A stretch of DNA of 64,000 nucleotides from an uncultured Lachnospiraceae bacterium (GCA_910578115.1 CAJTPO010000008.1:36255-100254), one strand, 5' to 3'; shown: positions 8,878-17,668, counted from the stretch's first letter. Notes: generated from the sequence alone by a model not told the origin. Program-made: numbers and translations.

Positions 8878-9976
8878 TTGAGAAAAATTACAATATATCC
8901 TTATGATGTTTCCAATCTGCATTTACTGTTACATAAAGCTATGATTGATATTTCAGACGATGATGTCATTGAGTGTGTTTCGCCTAAAGGGTGGGGATAT
9001 GAAAATGAAGATGCAGGATATAAGGTAGGTATTGAGACGGGGTTTTGGTAAAAAGCGATTTTGACAGTCTGGTCAACGAAATGGACGTTTTAATAATTGT
9101 GGAGTCTATATTTCCATTACCTGGTTTAGATATAGCTGAGAAAATAGAGAATGTTTTAGCTGGCGGGAAAAGAGTTGTTGTGCTTAGAAAAATGGATGTT
9201 GATTTGGAGCGGCAATTGGTAGAAAAATCATGTGTGGATCGTAATCTGGAAGTGTATACAGGCAATCGGTTAAAACCATATACTGACATAGAAATGGCAG
9301 ACACAAGTATAGAAGAAATTCCGGCAGCTATCATATTGGTATTGGGATCAGGTGAGAGATGCTGTAAATTTGATGTGCAGTTGGCATTAAGAGAAGCGTT
9401 ATTAGAAAATGGTTATGTTTTAACACAGATTGGAAGCAAGAATTATTGCGAATTTTTTGGATTTCACTCTTTTCCTGGTTTTATGCTGGATCATAGTGAG
9501 TATACAGAAAGAGAAAAAATTATTGGCTTTAATAAATATGTCAGGATGTTGTATATGTTGGAAAGGCCGGACGCATTAGTGATCGGAGTGCCAGGAGGGG
9601 CTTTTTCTTTCGATGAGTATTTTGATAATAATTTTGGGATAACAAATTTTTATGTTTCCAATGCGATTGTTCCGGATTATGTTATCTATAATTCTCTTTA
9701 TGTAGATACGCTGCCAGAATTTTGAGAAACAGTGAAGAAGAACCTTAATAATAGATATGGGTATGAAACAGATCAAATGTTTATCAGTAATTATGCACTT
9801 AATTATCCAGCATCTAAGTCAGGACAGGTATTTACATATTTGACATGTAAGACATCAGATTTACTGGCAAGAGTCAATGGGTTGGATATTTACAATATAT
9901 ATGATTGTAACAGAAGAATTCTATAAATAAGCTGATTAATACTTTGCAGGAGTATGCTGGCATTTCAGTAATATAA
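8878..9976 (+). pseudogene. Broken TIGR04066-type peptide maturation system protein
   Basis: A TTG start (8878) sits 7 bases behind GGGAGGA and opens as KITIYPYDVSNLHLLLHK, followed by CVSPKGWGY, typical of the TIGR04066 family that accompanies Cys-rich-peptide radical SAM enzymes. Three lesions are visible: a frameshift near the GGGGTTTT run (9039-9046); an in-frame TGA at 9723-9725, after which the same frame stays open (KKNLNNRYGYETDQM); and a frameshift near 9900-9928, after which TEEFYNKLINTLQEYAG ends at 9976. Joined, the product would be about 365 residues. Function in the family is not established biochemically. Confidence 0.7.
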
Positions 9977-9989
9977 GTGGAGAGTGGTT

Positions 9990-10246
9990 ATGGCAGATAT
10001 AAAAAAGTAAAACAGGATGTACGTTTTAAAATATTAAAGATAACAAGTAAAGATATTATGGAATATGACATTAATATGCTTGGCAAGCCTTATTATATAG
10101 AACCAAGAAATTTGGTATATCTGTTTTTGGATATTCAACAGGATTATGGCATTAAAATAGCTGAAGAATATTTAAAAAATCAGCAATTTGCAACAATTAA
10201 TGGTATTGCGTCAATTATAATGAGAAATTTGGATAAATTGCATTAA
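9990..10246 (+). pseudogene. Peptide maturation system acyl-carrier-related protein, frameshifted
   Basis: ATG 9990 follows GGAGAGTGG but reads only MADIKK before TAA. Removing a one-base deletion in the A run at 10001-10006 joins it to an open frame through FKILKITSKDIMEYDINMLG and YLFLDIQQDYGIKIAEEYL, ending at 10246, about 85 residues. This matches the small acyl-carrier-protein-related family found beside TIGR04066 proteins; no DSL phosphopantetheine motif is visible. An alternative GTG at 9977 keeps the frame open but lacks an RBS. It lies 13 bases after the TIGR04066-type gene. Confidence 0.6.
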
Positions 10247-10288
10247 AACATTCTTAAAATCATTACAATAAAAATGGAGGGTGAGAGA

Positions 10289-10975
10289 ATGAAAATTAAT
10301 AGTATCAACGGAGCAGGCACACAAATAGGACAAATGGGGATGAATCAGGAAACAGATTCTTACAGCCGGAATATTCAAGATCAGATCACCAATGCACAGA
10401 AGCAGTTGCAGGAGCTTTCTTCTAATGAGGATATGACATTAGAGGAAAAAATGAAAAGGCGGCAGGAAATACAACAGCAGATCAGCGACTTGAATGTGCA
10501 GTTAAGACAACACCGGATGGAACAGCGTAGAGAGAAGCAGCAGAAACAATCTTCTTCTGATGATATGCCTGGCGGTGCAGGCAATGTCGGAAGTGCGAAT
10601 GCCGGAAGTGAGGGCGCTGGCCTTTCGCAGGCGAGTATGACAGCAATGATTACTGCGGGTACCTCCATGAAGCAGGCGAAAGCACAAGGCACCGTTGCTG
10701 TAAAAGCGGGGAATAAGGCTGAGGTCCTGAAATCTGAAATTAAACTGGATCAGGCCAGAAGAGGCAATACACAGAAAAAGCAGGAAGAACTTTCAGATGT
10801 AGAACAGAGAGTGCAGGCAGCAACCTCGGCACAGTTTTCTTCTTTGGCGGATGCAGGCAAAACAATAGAGGAAGAGGCAAAGAAGGGGGCTGCGGCTGAT
10901 ACGGCAGATGAAAATACACAGTCAAAAGAAGAATTGCAACCGATAAAATATACATCTGTCGATATTCGTTTATAA
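10289..10975 (+). CDS. FlxA-like coiled-coil protein
   Basis: A 228-residue protein. ATG 10289 (MKINSINGAGTQIG) has the RBS GGAGGGTGAGAG; the upstream in-frame ATG at 10274 overlaps that RBS. Residues about 28-90 are a charged coiled coil (DQITNAQKQLQELSSNEDM, EEKMKRRQEIQQQISDL) typical of FlxA-like proteins. The middle is Gly/Ser-rich and the rest is helical and Ala/Glu-rich. Function is unknown. It may form the end of the peptide-island transcript, although nothing ties it to maturation. A strong terminator follows. Confidence 0.75.
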   Translation: MKINSINGAGTQIGQMGMNQETDSYSRNIQDQITNAQKQLQELSSNEDMTLEEKMKRRQEIQQQISDLNVQLRQHRMEQRREKQQKQSSSDDMPGGAGNVGSANAGSEGAGLSQASMTAMITAGTSMKQAKAQGTVAVKAGNKAEVLKSEIKLDQARRGNTQKKQEELSDVEQRVQAATSAQFSSLADAGKTIEEEAKKGAAADTADENTQSKEELQPIKYTSVDIRL

Positions 10976-11076
10976 TAGACAGCCTGTACTTCCGGGTTCC
11001 TTCCTATGAACAGATCCGGAACCCTGGAAAAAAGGACGGGATGGGGGAACGCCGGAAAGCAATGGTCTAACTGCAT

Positions 11077-11119
11077 AAGGAGCACTGACTGTAGTATGTT
11101 ACAGGCAGTGCTCCTTTTA
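11077..11119 (+). terminator. Intrinsic terminator after the FlxA-like gene
   Basis: AAGGAGCACTG (11077-11087) pairs perfectly with CAGTGCTCCTT (11106-11116), followed by a short T run. It separates the island genes from the LytTR/GHKL system. Confidence 0.75.
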
Positions 11120-11170
11120 TGAAAAATTTCGGTATCTGCTTGATAAATGTTCAAAAACTATGGATTCTTA

Positions 11171-11254
11171 CTTACTATGAAAGTCTTCGACTTTCACAGC
11201 ATGGATGGCCATGCGGCCGGCCCGACGGCAGGCTGAGCATGATGTAAGTTTACT
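11171..11254 (+). repeat. 78-bp interspersed hairpin repeat, copy 1
   Basis: A 78-bp unit bounded by (T/C)TTACT. It contains GAAAGTCTTCGACTTTC (hairpin), GATGGCCATGC, a GC-rich palindromic centre (GGCCGGCC) and a GTAAGTTTACT end. Other copies are at 26944, 40045 and 40123. All lie between genes in the same orientation. It is not a transposase-bearing element. Confidence 0.85.
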
Positions 11255-11354
11255 ATAAATGTAGAAAAAAGATTAAAGGATATAATAAGCTATGTCGAAA
11301 TATAAAATAAAAAAGTAGAAAATACCAGATGAAAGTAAGGAGGAGACAAAGCGG

Positions 11355-12080
11355 ATGTTGAAAATTGCAGTATGTGACGATGAAAATCTTTTTACAGAAG
11401 AATTGAAAGAACTGCTCTCCGGTTATATGATAGAAAAAGGCCTTGTTTTTGAAATAGATACATACAGCTCTGGAGAGGCATTGGTAGACCTGGGGATTGA
11501 GATAGTACAGTATACTGCCGTGTTTTTAGATATCAATATGGAGAAAATGGATGGGATCAAGACGGCTGAGATGATCAGAAAGGCAAGTCGGGAAGTATTT
11601 ATAGTATTCGTAACTGCATATGTAGATTATTCGCTGGAAGGATACCAATTAGATGTTGTAAGGTACCTATTAAAGGGCAATGCCAACTTTCAGAGCAAAG
11701 TTAATGAATGTATGGATGCCATTCTTGATAAAATGAATTATTCCGTGATAAAAAAGAAGTTTGACTTTAAGGAAGGCAGAAAAGAAATTTCATTGGAAAG
11801 ATTATTGTATATTGAGAGTAATATGCACATACTTGAGTTTCATATTATGGAGGATGATATGAAGATTTATACCATGTATGAAACATTAAATGTATTTGAA
11901 ACCAGGCTGGCAGAGAATGATTTTATAAGGATACATCAGAGTTATCTTGTAAATGCAAAACATATTAAGAATGTAGTGCGTTGCAAGGCGATACTTACGA
12001 ATGGGGTTGAGCTATCCATACCGAAAGCAAGATATACAGAAGTCAAAAAAAAGTTTGTGGCGTGTCAGGGAGAAGTGTAG
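11355..12080 (+). CDS. LytTR family response regulator
   Basis: A 241-residue AgrA/VirR-like regulator. The receiver domain has acidic residues in VCDDEN, the phosphoacceptor Asp in VFLDINM (about residue 57), Thr/Ala in FVTAY and Lys in YLLKGN. The C-terminal LytTR DNA-binding domain contains IESNMHILEFH and FIRIHQSYLVNAKHI. It starts with ATG 11355 after AAGGAGGAGAC. The kinase gene begins directly after its stop. Three direct-repeat promoters in the island (6146, 8252, 13420) are candidate targets. The partner genes are mostly broken, yet the regulator is intact. Confidence 0.93.
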   Translation: MLKIAVCDDENLFTEELKELLSGYMIEKGLVFEIDTYSSGEALVDLGIEIVQYTAVFLDINMEKMDGIKTAEMIRKASREVFIVFVTAYVDYSLEGYQLDVVRYLLKGNANFQSKVNECMDAILDKMNYSVIKKKFDFKEGRKEISLERLLYIESNMHILEFHIMEDDMKIYTMYETLNVFETRLAENDFIRIHQSYLVNAKHIKNVVRCKAILTNGVELSIPKARYTEVKKKFVACQGEV

Positions 12081-13379
12081 ATGTTTGAGTTAATGCAGAG
12101 TGTATTATTGATATTTATTGAAATAATGTGCTGTAAGATTTTTTTTGAAACTTTTGGGAAAGTGAGATATAAAGGCTGGATTAATGTAATGCAATATACA
12201 TTGTTGCTTGGCAGTATGTGTCTGGTTGCATATGGACTGTCAGAACATTTTGTAATAAGGCAGATTGTTGGTATTTTTATATTTTCATTCTTTATGTTTT
12301 GGCACATTAAGATTAGCCTGAAAAAAACCTTTGTGTTAACTATGCTATATGATGCTTTGTTATTGGCCATGGATTATTTGATTTATTCAGTTAACAGATG
12401 GTTTTCTTTGAGTAGTGGGTTACTGGGAAAGCAGTATCAAGTTGAACGGGTTTTGCTTGCGCTACTTGCAAAAATCATTTTATATCTTCTTATTCTCATC
12501 ATAAGAAAATGGTTGGGGAAAAAAACAATCGAAATGATGTCAGATACAGAGTGGTTAAGGTTTCTGTTCTTTCCTTTATTTACTGTAGTAACTATTTCTG
12601 CAATATTGTCTGTTTTTGGATATGTACAAACAGTAGAACAGGCGAATTTATTGTTTTTTATTGCATTTGGAATGGTGGGAATAAATTTTGTAGTTTTTTA
12701 TCTCATTAACGATGTTGTGGAAAGAGAAGCACAGATGCATGAAAACAAGATTTTTCAAATTCAGGCGAAAAATCAGTTGGAAATGTATCAGTCTATCTCT
12801 GAAAGTTTTGATAACCAAAAAAGAAAAACACACGAATATAAAAATCAGATTTCATGTATAGAATCCCTGTTGGATAAAAAGCAATATGCCAAATTAGAGG
12901 AATATGTAAAAAAGATCAGCGGTTCTTTGAGTCATGAACCGGATGTCATTAATACTAACAATGTAATAGTAAATGCCATCCTTAACACAAAGTATCAGGA
13001 GGCAGAGTCAAAGGGGATTGTTTTTGTGTTCAGGGTAAATGATCTTTCAGGGTTGAAAATAAAAGATGAGGATGTGGTTACTGTCCTTTCAAACCTTCTA
13101 AATAATGCTATTGAAGCGTGTGAGTCATGTACCGATAAGAAAGTAATTAAGTTCAAGTTTGTTAAAGAAGATGACAGGATGATCATAGCTGTAAAAAATA
13201 CATTTAATAATAATGTTGTTTATAAAAATGGCGAGATAAAATCAACGAAAACAATGGGCATAGATGAACATGGTGTCGGAATTAAGAATGTGTTAAAGAT
13301 TATTGAGAAATATGGTGGTTCGTATGTCATTGAACATAAGAAAAAAGAATTTTACTTTTCCATTATTATTCCGGCATGA
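12081..13379 (+). CDS. GHKL-type sensor histidine kinase (AgrC/ComD-like)
   Basis: A 432-residue kinase starting immediately after the regulator's TAG. About six hydrophobic segments fill residues 1-210, as in peptide-sensing kinases. A coiled linker leads to the phosphoacceptor motif HEYKNQ (about residue 250) and a GHKL ATPase domain (N-box LLNNAIEAC; G-box GVGIKNVLKIIEKYGG). Known relatives sense peptide pheromones or antimicrobial peptides; its own ligand is not evident. A damaged small peptide gene follows at 13511, where an autoinducer or bacteriocin precursor might be expected. Confidence 0.9.
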   Translation: MFELMQSVLLIFIEIMCCKIFFETFGKVRYKGWINVMQYTLLLGSMCLVAYGLSEHFVIRQIVGIFIFSFFMFWHIKISLKKTFVLTMLYDALLLAMDYLIYSVNRWFSLSSGLLGKQYQVERVLLALLAKIILYLLILIIRKWLGKKTIEMMSDTEWLRFLFFPLFTVVTISAILSVFGYVQTVEQANLLFFIAFGMVGINFVVFYLINDVVEREAQMHENKIFQIQAKNQLEMYQSISESFDNQKRKTHEYKNQISCIESLLDKKQYAKLEEYVKKISGSLSHEPDVINTNNVIVNAILNTKYQEAESKGIVFVFRVNDLSGLKIKDEDVVTVLSNLLNNAIEACESCTDKKVIKFKFVKEDDRMIIAVKNTFNNNVVYKNGEIKSTKTMGIDEHGVGIKNVLKIIEKYGGSYVIEHKKKEFYFSIIIPA

Positions 13380-13419
13380 AAGTAATGCTGGATGAGATGA
13401 TCCTAAACATTGTTTTGCC

Positions 13420-13488
13420 TTTTTCTGCTCTAATATGTCCATTTTCTGCAATTTGCATTGATTTTTTCCTATAAATCATACTTAATAA
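13420..13488 (+). promoter_or_regulatory. LytTR-type direct repeats and promoter, site 3
   Basis: TTTTCTGC occurs at 13421-13428 and 13442-13449 (period 21). A TACTTA/TAATAAT -10-like region follows at 13479-13488, about 38-40 bases after the second repeat begins. An RBS (AGGAGG, 13498-13503) and a tiny reading frame follow at once. It matches sites 1 and 2 in repeat core and geometry. Confidence 0.45.
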
Positions 13489-13510
13489 TTAATAACCAGG
13501 AGGCATGTAT

Positions 13511-13612
13511 ATGAATGTATATTGAATAAGAAAACTAAGTATAGGAAAAAGCCTTTTAGAATGGTACGGTGCACTTGAAGGGTTTTTTGTGACATTTTTA
13601 GAGTATACCTGA
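13511..13612 (+). pseudogene. Small peptide gene with in-frame stop (possible bacteriocin or signal precursor remnant)
   Basis: AGGAGG (13498-13503) is correctly spaced before ATG 13511, but the frame reads MNVY and then TGA (13523-13525). The same frame continues open for 28 more codons (LSIGKSLLEWYGALEGFF and on to EYT) and stops at 13610-13612. The promoter, RBS and terminator layout indicates a gene for a peptide of about 33 residues. The 'GK....(A/T)LE(G/A)F' pattern is loosely like leaders of CLI_3235-type peptides, but there is no Cys-rich core. Identity is speculative; coding damage is likely if it was ever a gene. Confidence 0.35.
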
Positions 13613-13646
13613 TAACATATAGCTGTTATCAGGTATATATTTTTTC
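13604..13646 (+). terminator. Intrinsic terminator after the small peptide gene
   Basis: TATACCTGATAACA (13604-13617) pairs with TGTTATCAGGTATA (13624-13637) around TATAGC, followed by TATTTTTT. It overlaps the last codons of the peptide remnant and may also serve the convergent permease gene. Confidence 0.8.
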
Positions 13647-13697
13647 AGCAAGAGAAATTTGACAGCAAATTCCATATGCGTGATTCATTTAGGAAGA

Positions 13698-15863
13698 CTA
13701 TTTTTTCAGCGCTTTATTTGGTAAAACTCGTTCTATTTCTGTCACCTGGAGGAATATGCCCAGCTTCTGTCTGATCCCGGCAACGGTAACCCGGTAAACT
13801 CCGTAGATCAGTATGCTAAGCGCCGCCTCGATTCCCAGGCACGCCCCCAGCGACACGATCTCGCTGTAAACGAGCTGCCCGTCATTACCATACAGCAGCA
13901 GGATAAAAAACAGGTAGACAGCGATCAGCGCCACCACAGCCGGCACTTTAAAGACACTGCCGCACTGGCTTCTCACTTCCCTGTCCAGGAAGCCGGGAGA
14001 TGCTCCCAGTTTCTTTAGATCGTCGAAGATGTAGCGGTTGTTTAAGGCGATGGTCTGACAGCGGGTATAACAGATGATCAGAACCGTCAGGATGCATACG
14101 ATGAAAATAAACAGGAACATCATCAAAAATACGGACGTGGACAGCAGGAAATCGTTCATGCTTAAAATACGGAACCGGGGGATATATTCCCAGTTCTGGC
14201 GAAAGGTGAGGGAATCTGCTTCTGCCGGGTCAATACGCATCATGGGATCGGACGCCTGCCAGTCTGCGATACCCTGTTCTTCGGCCCTGATGGTGGTGAT
14301 CCGATCGTGGTACACGGCAGTAAAGCAATTTTCATCAAAGCACGAAACCATGCGGTGAAAAAGGGCGTCGGCGAAGGGATAGCTGTCTTTGCCGTCCACA
14401 TTAAAGGATACGATCCTGCCTTTCCAGTCGTCGGTCAGGCCTTCCGAGAGCAGTGCGTAATCCGTATTGTCCAATACACAATAGCCGCGCATGTCCGTCA
14501 TCAGGTCGTAATGGAGAAGGCCCGCATATTGGGTGGAGATCTGTGTGCGTGTGACCATATTGGTGATGTGTTTCGCGCTGCTGATTATGGAGAGGGCTGT
14601 TTCCTCCTGATTGGTGATACACAGGTAAGTGCCGGGGAGGACATCTATATTCTCGCCGGTGAGCGTGTTCCACGTGTCTTCGGAGATGACTCTTTTTTCT
14701 ATGCATATGGGGATGTATTCATCATGCCAGTGTTTGCCGTCTTCCTCCATTATGCTGGAGAAGGCTCCGAATGCCAGCGTGATATAGTCGAATTCGCCCC
14801 AGTCTTTTAAGGACAGGCCGTATTCCTCGGCGAGCGTTTTTATGGCTGCCCTGTCCGGCAGGGTCTGGTCGGCCCGGTAGTGATAGAAATAATCGTAGGG
14901 CTGGGCATGATATTCCATGATCGTGCCGATGGACAGGATGGGGACATAGAAGATGCCGAAACAGGCGCTGGCAATCAGCAGCGTAACGACAATCATATTG
15001 TTTACGGTCTGTTTTCCCTGAAATTTCATCATGCTTCGGGCAATAATATTCTTGTAGGGGGCATGTTTACGGCGTCCAAACCCGTGGACCACGGCATGGA
15101 GCATGATCATATAAAGCCCTGCAAATGCCGGCGCATAGAGGAGGTTCATCCATACAGGCGGCAGAGCTTGAACCTTGTAAAGATAGAAAATGGGCGTGCA
15201 GTATCCAAGAAGAACCCCGGCGGCAAGAAGGATACAACCCGCCGGCGCGCACCATTTTCCAGGCTCCTTTACGGGTTCGTTGATGTGCTCCTCCCGGATG
15301 ACCTCCATGATATTGGTTCTGCGCAGATAGTGCCAGGCGAGGATACAGGAAAAAGCGGCCACCGCCAGCAGAAATGCAAAGGAGATCAGCAGGCATACGG
15401 GATCAAAGGAAAGTCTCATATCCGAGCTGTCAATGAGGAGCAGCCGGAAGAGTGACCAGATGATCCAGATAAAAGGAAATCCGGCCAGGATGCCCGCCGT
15501 ACAGGAGAAGCCGCTTAAGAACAGGACTTCCCGGAATAAACCGGGCATCAGCCTCTTCCTGGAAGCGCCCAGCGCCATCAGGATGCCCAGCTGTCTTGAT
15601 TTATGCCGGAAAAAGAGGCCGGCGGCATAGATGGTAAACACAACACAGCCGATCAATGTCAGTATAAAGATAGCGTTCATCTGCTTGCGGCTGTCCCCGC
15701 CCGGCGGAAAAGTGGTCTGTACCGTCGGCGACAGCATCATGCCCGAGTAGGCGGAAATGATCATCAATGCGGTAAAATTACAGAACAGATACAGATGCGC
15801 GTGCTTCCGGTCCGCCCGCTGCAGCCTCTGCTCCATTTTTTTCATCGTTAAAGTCTGTGACAT
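13698..15863 (-). CDS. ABC transporter permease, FtsX/BceB-like
   Basis: A 721-residue membrane protein with a BceB-like layout: an N-terminal hydrophobic segment, an FtsX-like core (KSRQLGILMALGASRKRL about residues 88-105), several further membrane segments, a large extracytoplasmic domain (about residues 330-560) and a final set of FtsX helices (CYTRCQTIALNNRYIF, KKLGASPGF). Such permeases work with a LytTR or BceRS two-component system in sensing and resisting cell-wall antimicrobial peptides. It starts at ATG 15863 behind GGAGG, 15 bases after the ATPase gene. Confidence 0.88.
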   Translation of the reverse strand: MSQTLTMKKMEQRLQRADRKHAHLYLFCNFTALMIISAYSGMMLSPTVQTTFPPGGDSRKQMNAIFILTLIGCVVFTIYAAGLFFRHKSRQLGILMALGASRKRLMPGLFREVLFLSGFSCTAGILAGFPFIWIIWSLFRLLLIDSSDMRLSFDPVCLLISFAFLLAVAAFSCILAWHYLRRTNIMEVIREEHINEPVKEPGKWCAPAGCILLAAGVLLGYCTPIFYLYKVQALPPVWMNLLYAPAFAGLYMIMLHAVVHGFGRRKHAPYKNIIARSMMKFQGKQTVNNMIVVTLLIASACFGIFYVPILSIGTIMEYHAQPYDYFYHYRADQTLPDRAAIKTLAEEYGLSLKDWGEFDYITLAFGAFSSIMEEDGKHWHDEYIPICIEKRVISEDTWNTLTGENIDVLPGTYLCITNQEETALSIISSAKHITNMVTRTQISTQYAGLLHYDLMTDMRGYCVLDNTDYALLSEGLTDDWKGRIVSFNVDGKDSYPFADALFHRMVSCFDENCFTAVYHDRITTIRAEEQGIADWQASDPMMRIDPAEADSLTFRQNWEYIPRFRILSMNDFLLSTSVFLMMFLFIFIVCILTVLIICYTRCQTIALNNRYIFDDLKKLGASPGFLDREVRSQCGSVFKVPAVVALIAVYLFFILLLYGNDGQLVYSEIVSLGACLGIEAALSILIYGVYRVTVAGIRQKLGIFLQVTEIERVLPNKALKK

Positions 15864-15878
15864 ATCAATACCTCCGAA

Positions 15879-16616
15879 TTATTCAGTCATCTCTTTGATC
15901 GCAATAAGCAGCTGGTCCTGAAACTGTCCGCGCTCACCCTGCCGCTCCAGCTGGCGGTAGATGGAACCGTCTTTTAAAAGGATCACGCGGTCGCAGAAGG
16001 AAGCGGCAAAGCTGTCGTGGGTTACCATAAAGATCGTAGCGTCCATGCGTTTCTTTACCTCCCCGAAGCTTTCGATCACGGCGCGGCTGGACTTGGAATC
16101 CAGATTGCCGGTAGGTTCGTCCGCAAGGATGATCAGGGGATTGTTGATCAGGCTGCGCGCCACGGCCGCTCGTTGTTTCTCGCCGCCGGAGATCTCGGCC
16201 GGGTATTTGGCTGCGATATGCTGGATGCCGAAAAGAGCCGTCAGCCTGTCGGTAAGCTCCTCCGCGTCCCCGGACACTTCGCCCTGTACGATCCGCGGCA
16301 CCAGAATATTTTCACGGATGGTCAGACCGTCTAAGAGCATGAAATCCTGAAAGACAAAACCGAGCTGCGTATTCCGAAAGTGCGCCAGTCCGGCATCGTC
16401 AAGGCCCGCCAGATTAGTGCCGCCAATGGTGATCTCTCCCTTATCGAAGGGGATATAGCAGGAAATACAGTTGAGAAGAGTAGTTTTTCCAGAACCAGAA
16501 GGCCCCATCACGGCCACAAATTCTCCCTTTTCTACACAGAAATCAACACCGTTTAACACTTGATATTTGTTTTTTCCGGTCTGATAGGATTTGTAGAGAT
16601 TTTTGACATATAACAT
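15879..16616 (-). CDS. ABC transporter ATP-binding protein, BceA/MacB type
   Basis: A 245-residue ATPase. Walker A is GPSGSGKTTLL (about residues 38-48), the signature ISGGEKQR (about 143), Walker B IILADEPTGNLD (about 160) and the switch His is in MVTHD. It belongs to the LolD/MacB/BceA family that pairs with FtsX-type permeases, here the gene immediately downstream. It is transcribed away from a LytTR/GHKL system, suggesting that this system controls the transporter. The start at 16616 has the RBS GCGAGG. Confidence 0.93.
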   Translation of the reverse strand: MLYVKNLYKSYQTGKNKYQVLNGVDFCVEKGEFVAVMGPSGSGKTTLLNCISCYIPFDKGEITIGGTNLAGLDDAGLAHFRNTQLGFVFQDFMLLDGLTIRENILVPRIVQGEVSGDAEELTDRLTALFGIQHIAAKYPAEISGGEKQRAAVARSLINNPLIILADEPTGNLDSKSSRAVIESFGEVKKRMDATIFMVTHDSFAASFCDRVILLKDGSIYRQLERQGERGQFQDQLLIAIKEMTE

Positions 16617-16735
16617 ATAGATACCTCGCTTTCTTTTACTCTGCTAAAAGAATAGCACGCGGCATACCGGTCCGGTCTGCAGGGTGTCAAAAACGGTGGG
16701 CCTGATTGTCATTTTTGGAGAGCGGAAGCAGGTTT

Positions 16736-16769
16736 TGTAAAGTTTGGCGGTATTCTCTGTAAAGTTTGG
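16736..16769. promoter_or_regulatory. LytTR-type direct repeats between the ABC genes and the two-component system
   Basis: TGTAAAGTTTGG is repeated exactly at 16736-16747 and 16758-16769 (period 22). The AAAGTTTGG core and the spacing fit the known LytTR binding pattern (ACAGTTAAG-like 9-mers one to two turns apart). The site lies in the 341-base divergent gap 16617-16957. A TTGACA (16686-16691, reverse strand) toward the ABC genes and a TAAGAT (16815-16820) toward the regulator are candidate promoter parts. Confidence 0.55.
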
Positions 16770-16957
16770 AGCAGAGGAAAAGAGTGGACGTGTACTTTGG
16801 GGATTGGGTTATGGTAAGATGTAGACACGGGAAATGGTTCCCCTGGTGATGCTATATGACGTGACGGGAACAGGGACTTGCCTGGACGTGGCAAATCCCG
16901 GATTGTTACAGAACGATATGACTGACCGGATCTTCATGGAAGAGGGAGGAGAATTGC

Positions 16958-17668
16958 ATGTTACGGATCGCGATATGTGACGATGAGGCGGATGCGAGAG
17001 ACGCGCTGCGTTTTCAGCTGGAAAAGGCACTTATGGAGAAGTCGGAAGAGATCGTATATGAGTTTTCCGCCGGAAGTAATGCCGTATCGTGGCTTGGAAA
17101 GCATCCGGGAGAGGTGGATTTACTTTTTCTGGATATTGAGATGAAGGGTTTAAACGGCATGGAGACGGCAAAGCAGATCAGGACATTTGATGAGCAGATC
17201 ATGATTGTTTTTCTGACGGGCTACAGCGAGTTTGTATTTGAGGGCTACAGTGTGGGTGCGCTGGATTACATGCTCAAACCGGTCACGGCGCAGAAGCTGA
17301 TGGAAGTGCTTTGCCGGGTGCGGACGCGATTGGAGCAGGAGGAAGATAAGGCTTTTTCCTTCAAAAATGCGGACGGAACGTGGCGGTTTTTGCTGCAGGA
17401 TATCCTCTGTTTCTGTTCCGATAAACGTATAGTCACGCTGGTAACAGAGCAGGGGGAATATTATTTCTATGCGAAGCTGGACGAGATCGAAGCGCGGCTG
17501 GGCGGCCGGTTTGTGCGGATCCATCAACGTTATCTGGTGAATCCGGCCCGGGTGGATCATCTGGGCAGCGATGCGGTCATGGTGGGCGGGCGGCAGCTGC
17601 CGTGCAGCAGAAACCACAGGGAAGAGGCCATGAAGAAGATTGCCAGATCCATGCTGGGTGGCTGTTAG
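16958..17668 (+). CDS. LytTR family response regulator
   Basis: A 236-residue receiver plus LytTR regulator. Receiver residues are ICDDE, the phosphoacceptor Asp in LLFLDIEM (about 58), FLTGY and Lys in YMLKPV. The LytTR domain includes LCFCSDKRIVTLVTEQGEYY and FVRIHQRYLVNPARV. ATG 16958 follows GAGGGAGGAG. The kinase gene begins 38 bases after its stop. Divergence from a BceAB-like transporter and the TGTAAAGTTTGG pair in between point to control of that transporter; this is an inference from arrangement. Confidence 0.92.
   Translation: MLRIAICDDEADARDALRFQLEKALMEKSEEIVYEFSAGSNAVSWLGKHPGEVDLLFLDIEMKGLNGMETAKQIRTFDEQIMIVFLTGYSEFVFEGYSVGALDYMLKPVTAQKLMEVLCRVRTRLEQEEDKAFSFKNADGTWRFLLQDILCFCSDKRIVTLVTEQGEYYFYAKLDEIEARLGGRFVRIHQRYLVNPARVDHLGSDAVMVGGRQLPCSRNHREEAMKKIARSMLGGC

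Noticed and set aside
9723..9725. TGA as a selenocysteine or read-through codon in the TIGR04066-type gene
   Set aside because: No selenocysteine-type context or hairpin is evident, and two independent frameshifts in the same gene point to decay.
9990..10010. Programmed frameshift at the A run of the acyl-carrier-related gene
   Set aside because: An A6 run could slip, but there is no stimulatory hairpin and neighbouring genes are plainly broken, so a deletion is simpler.
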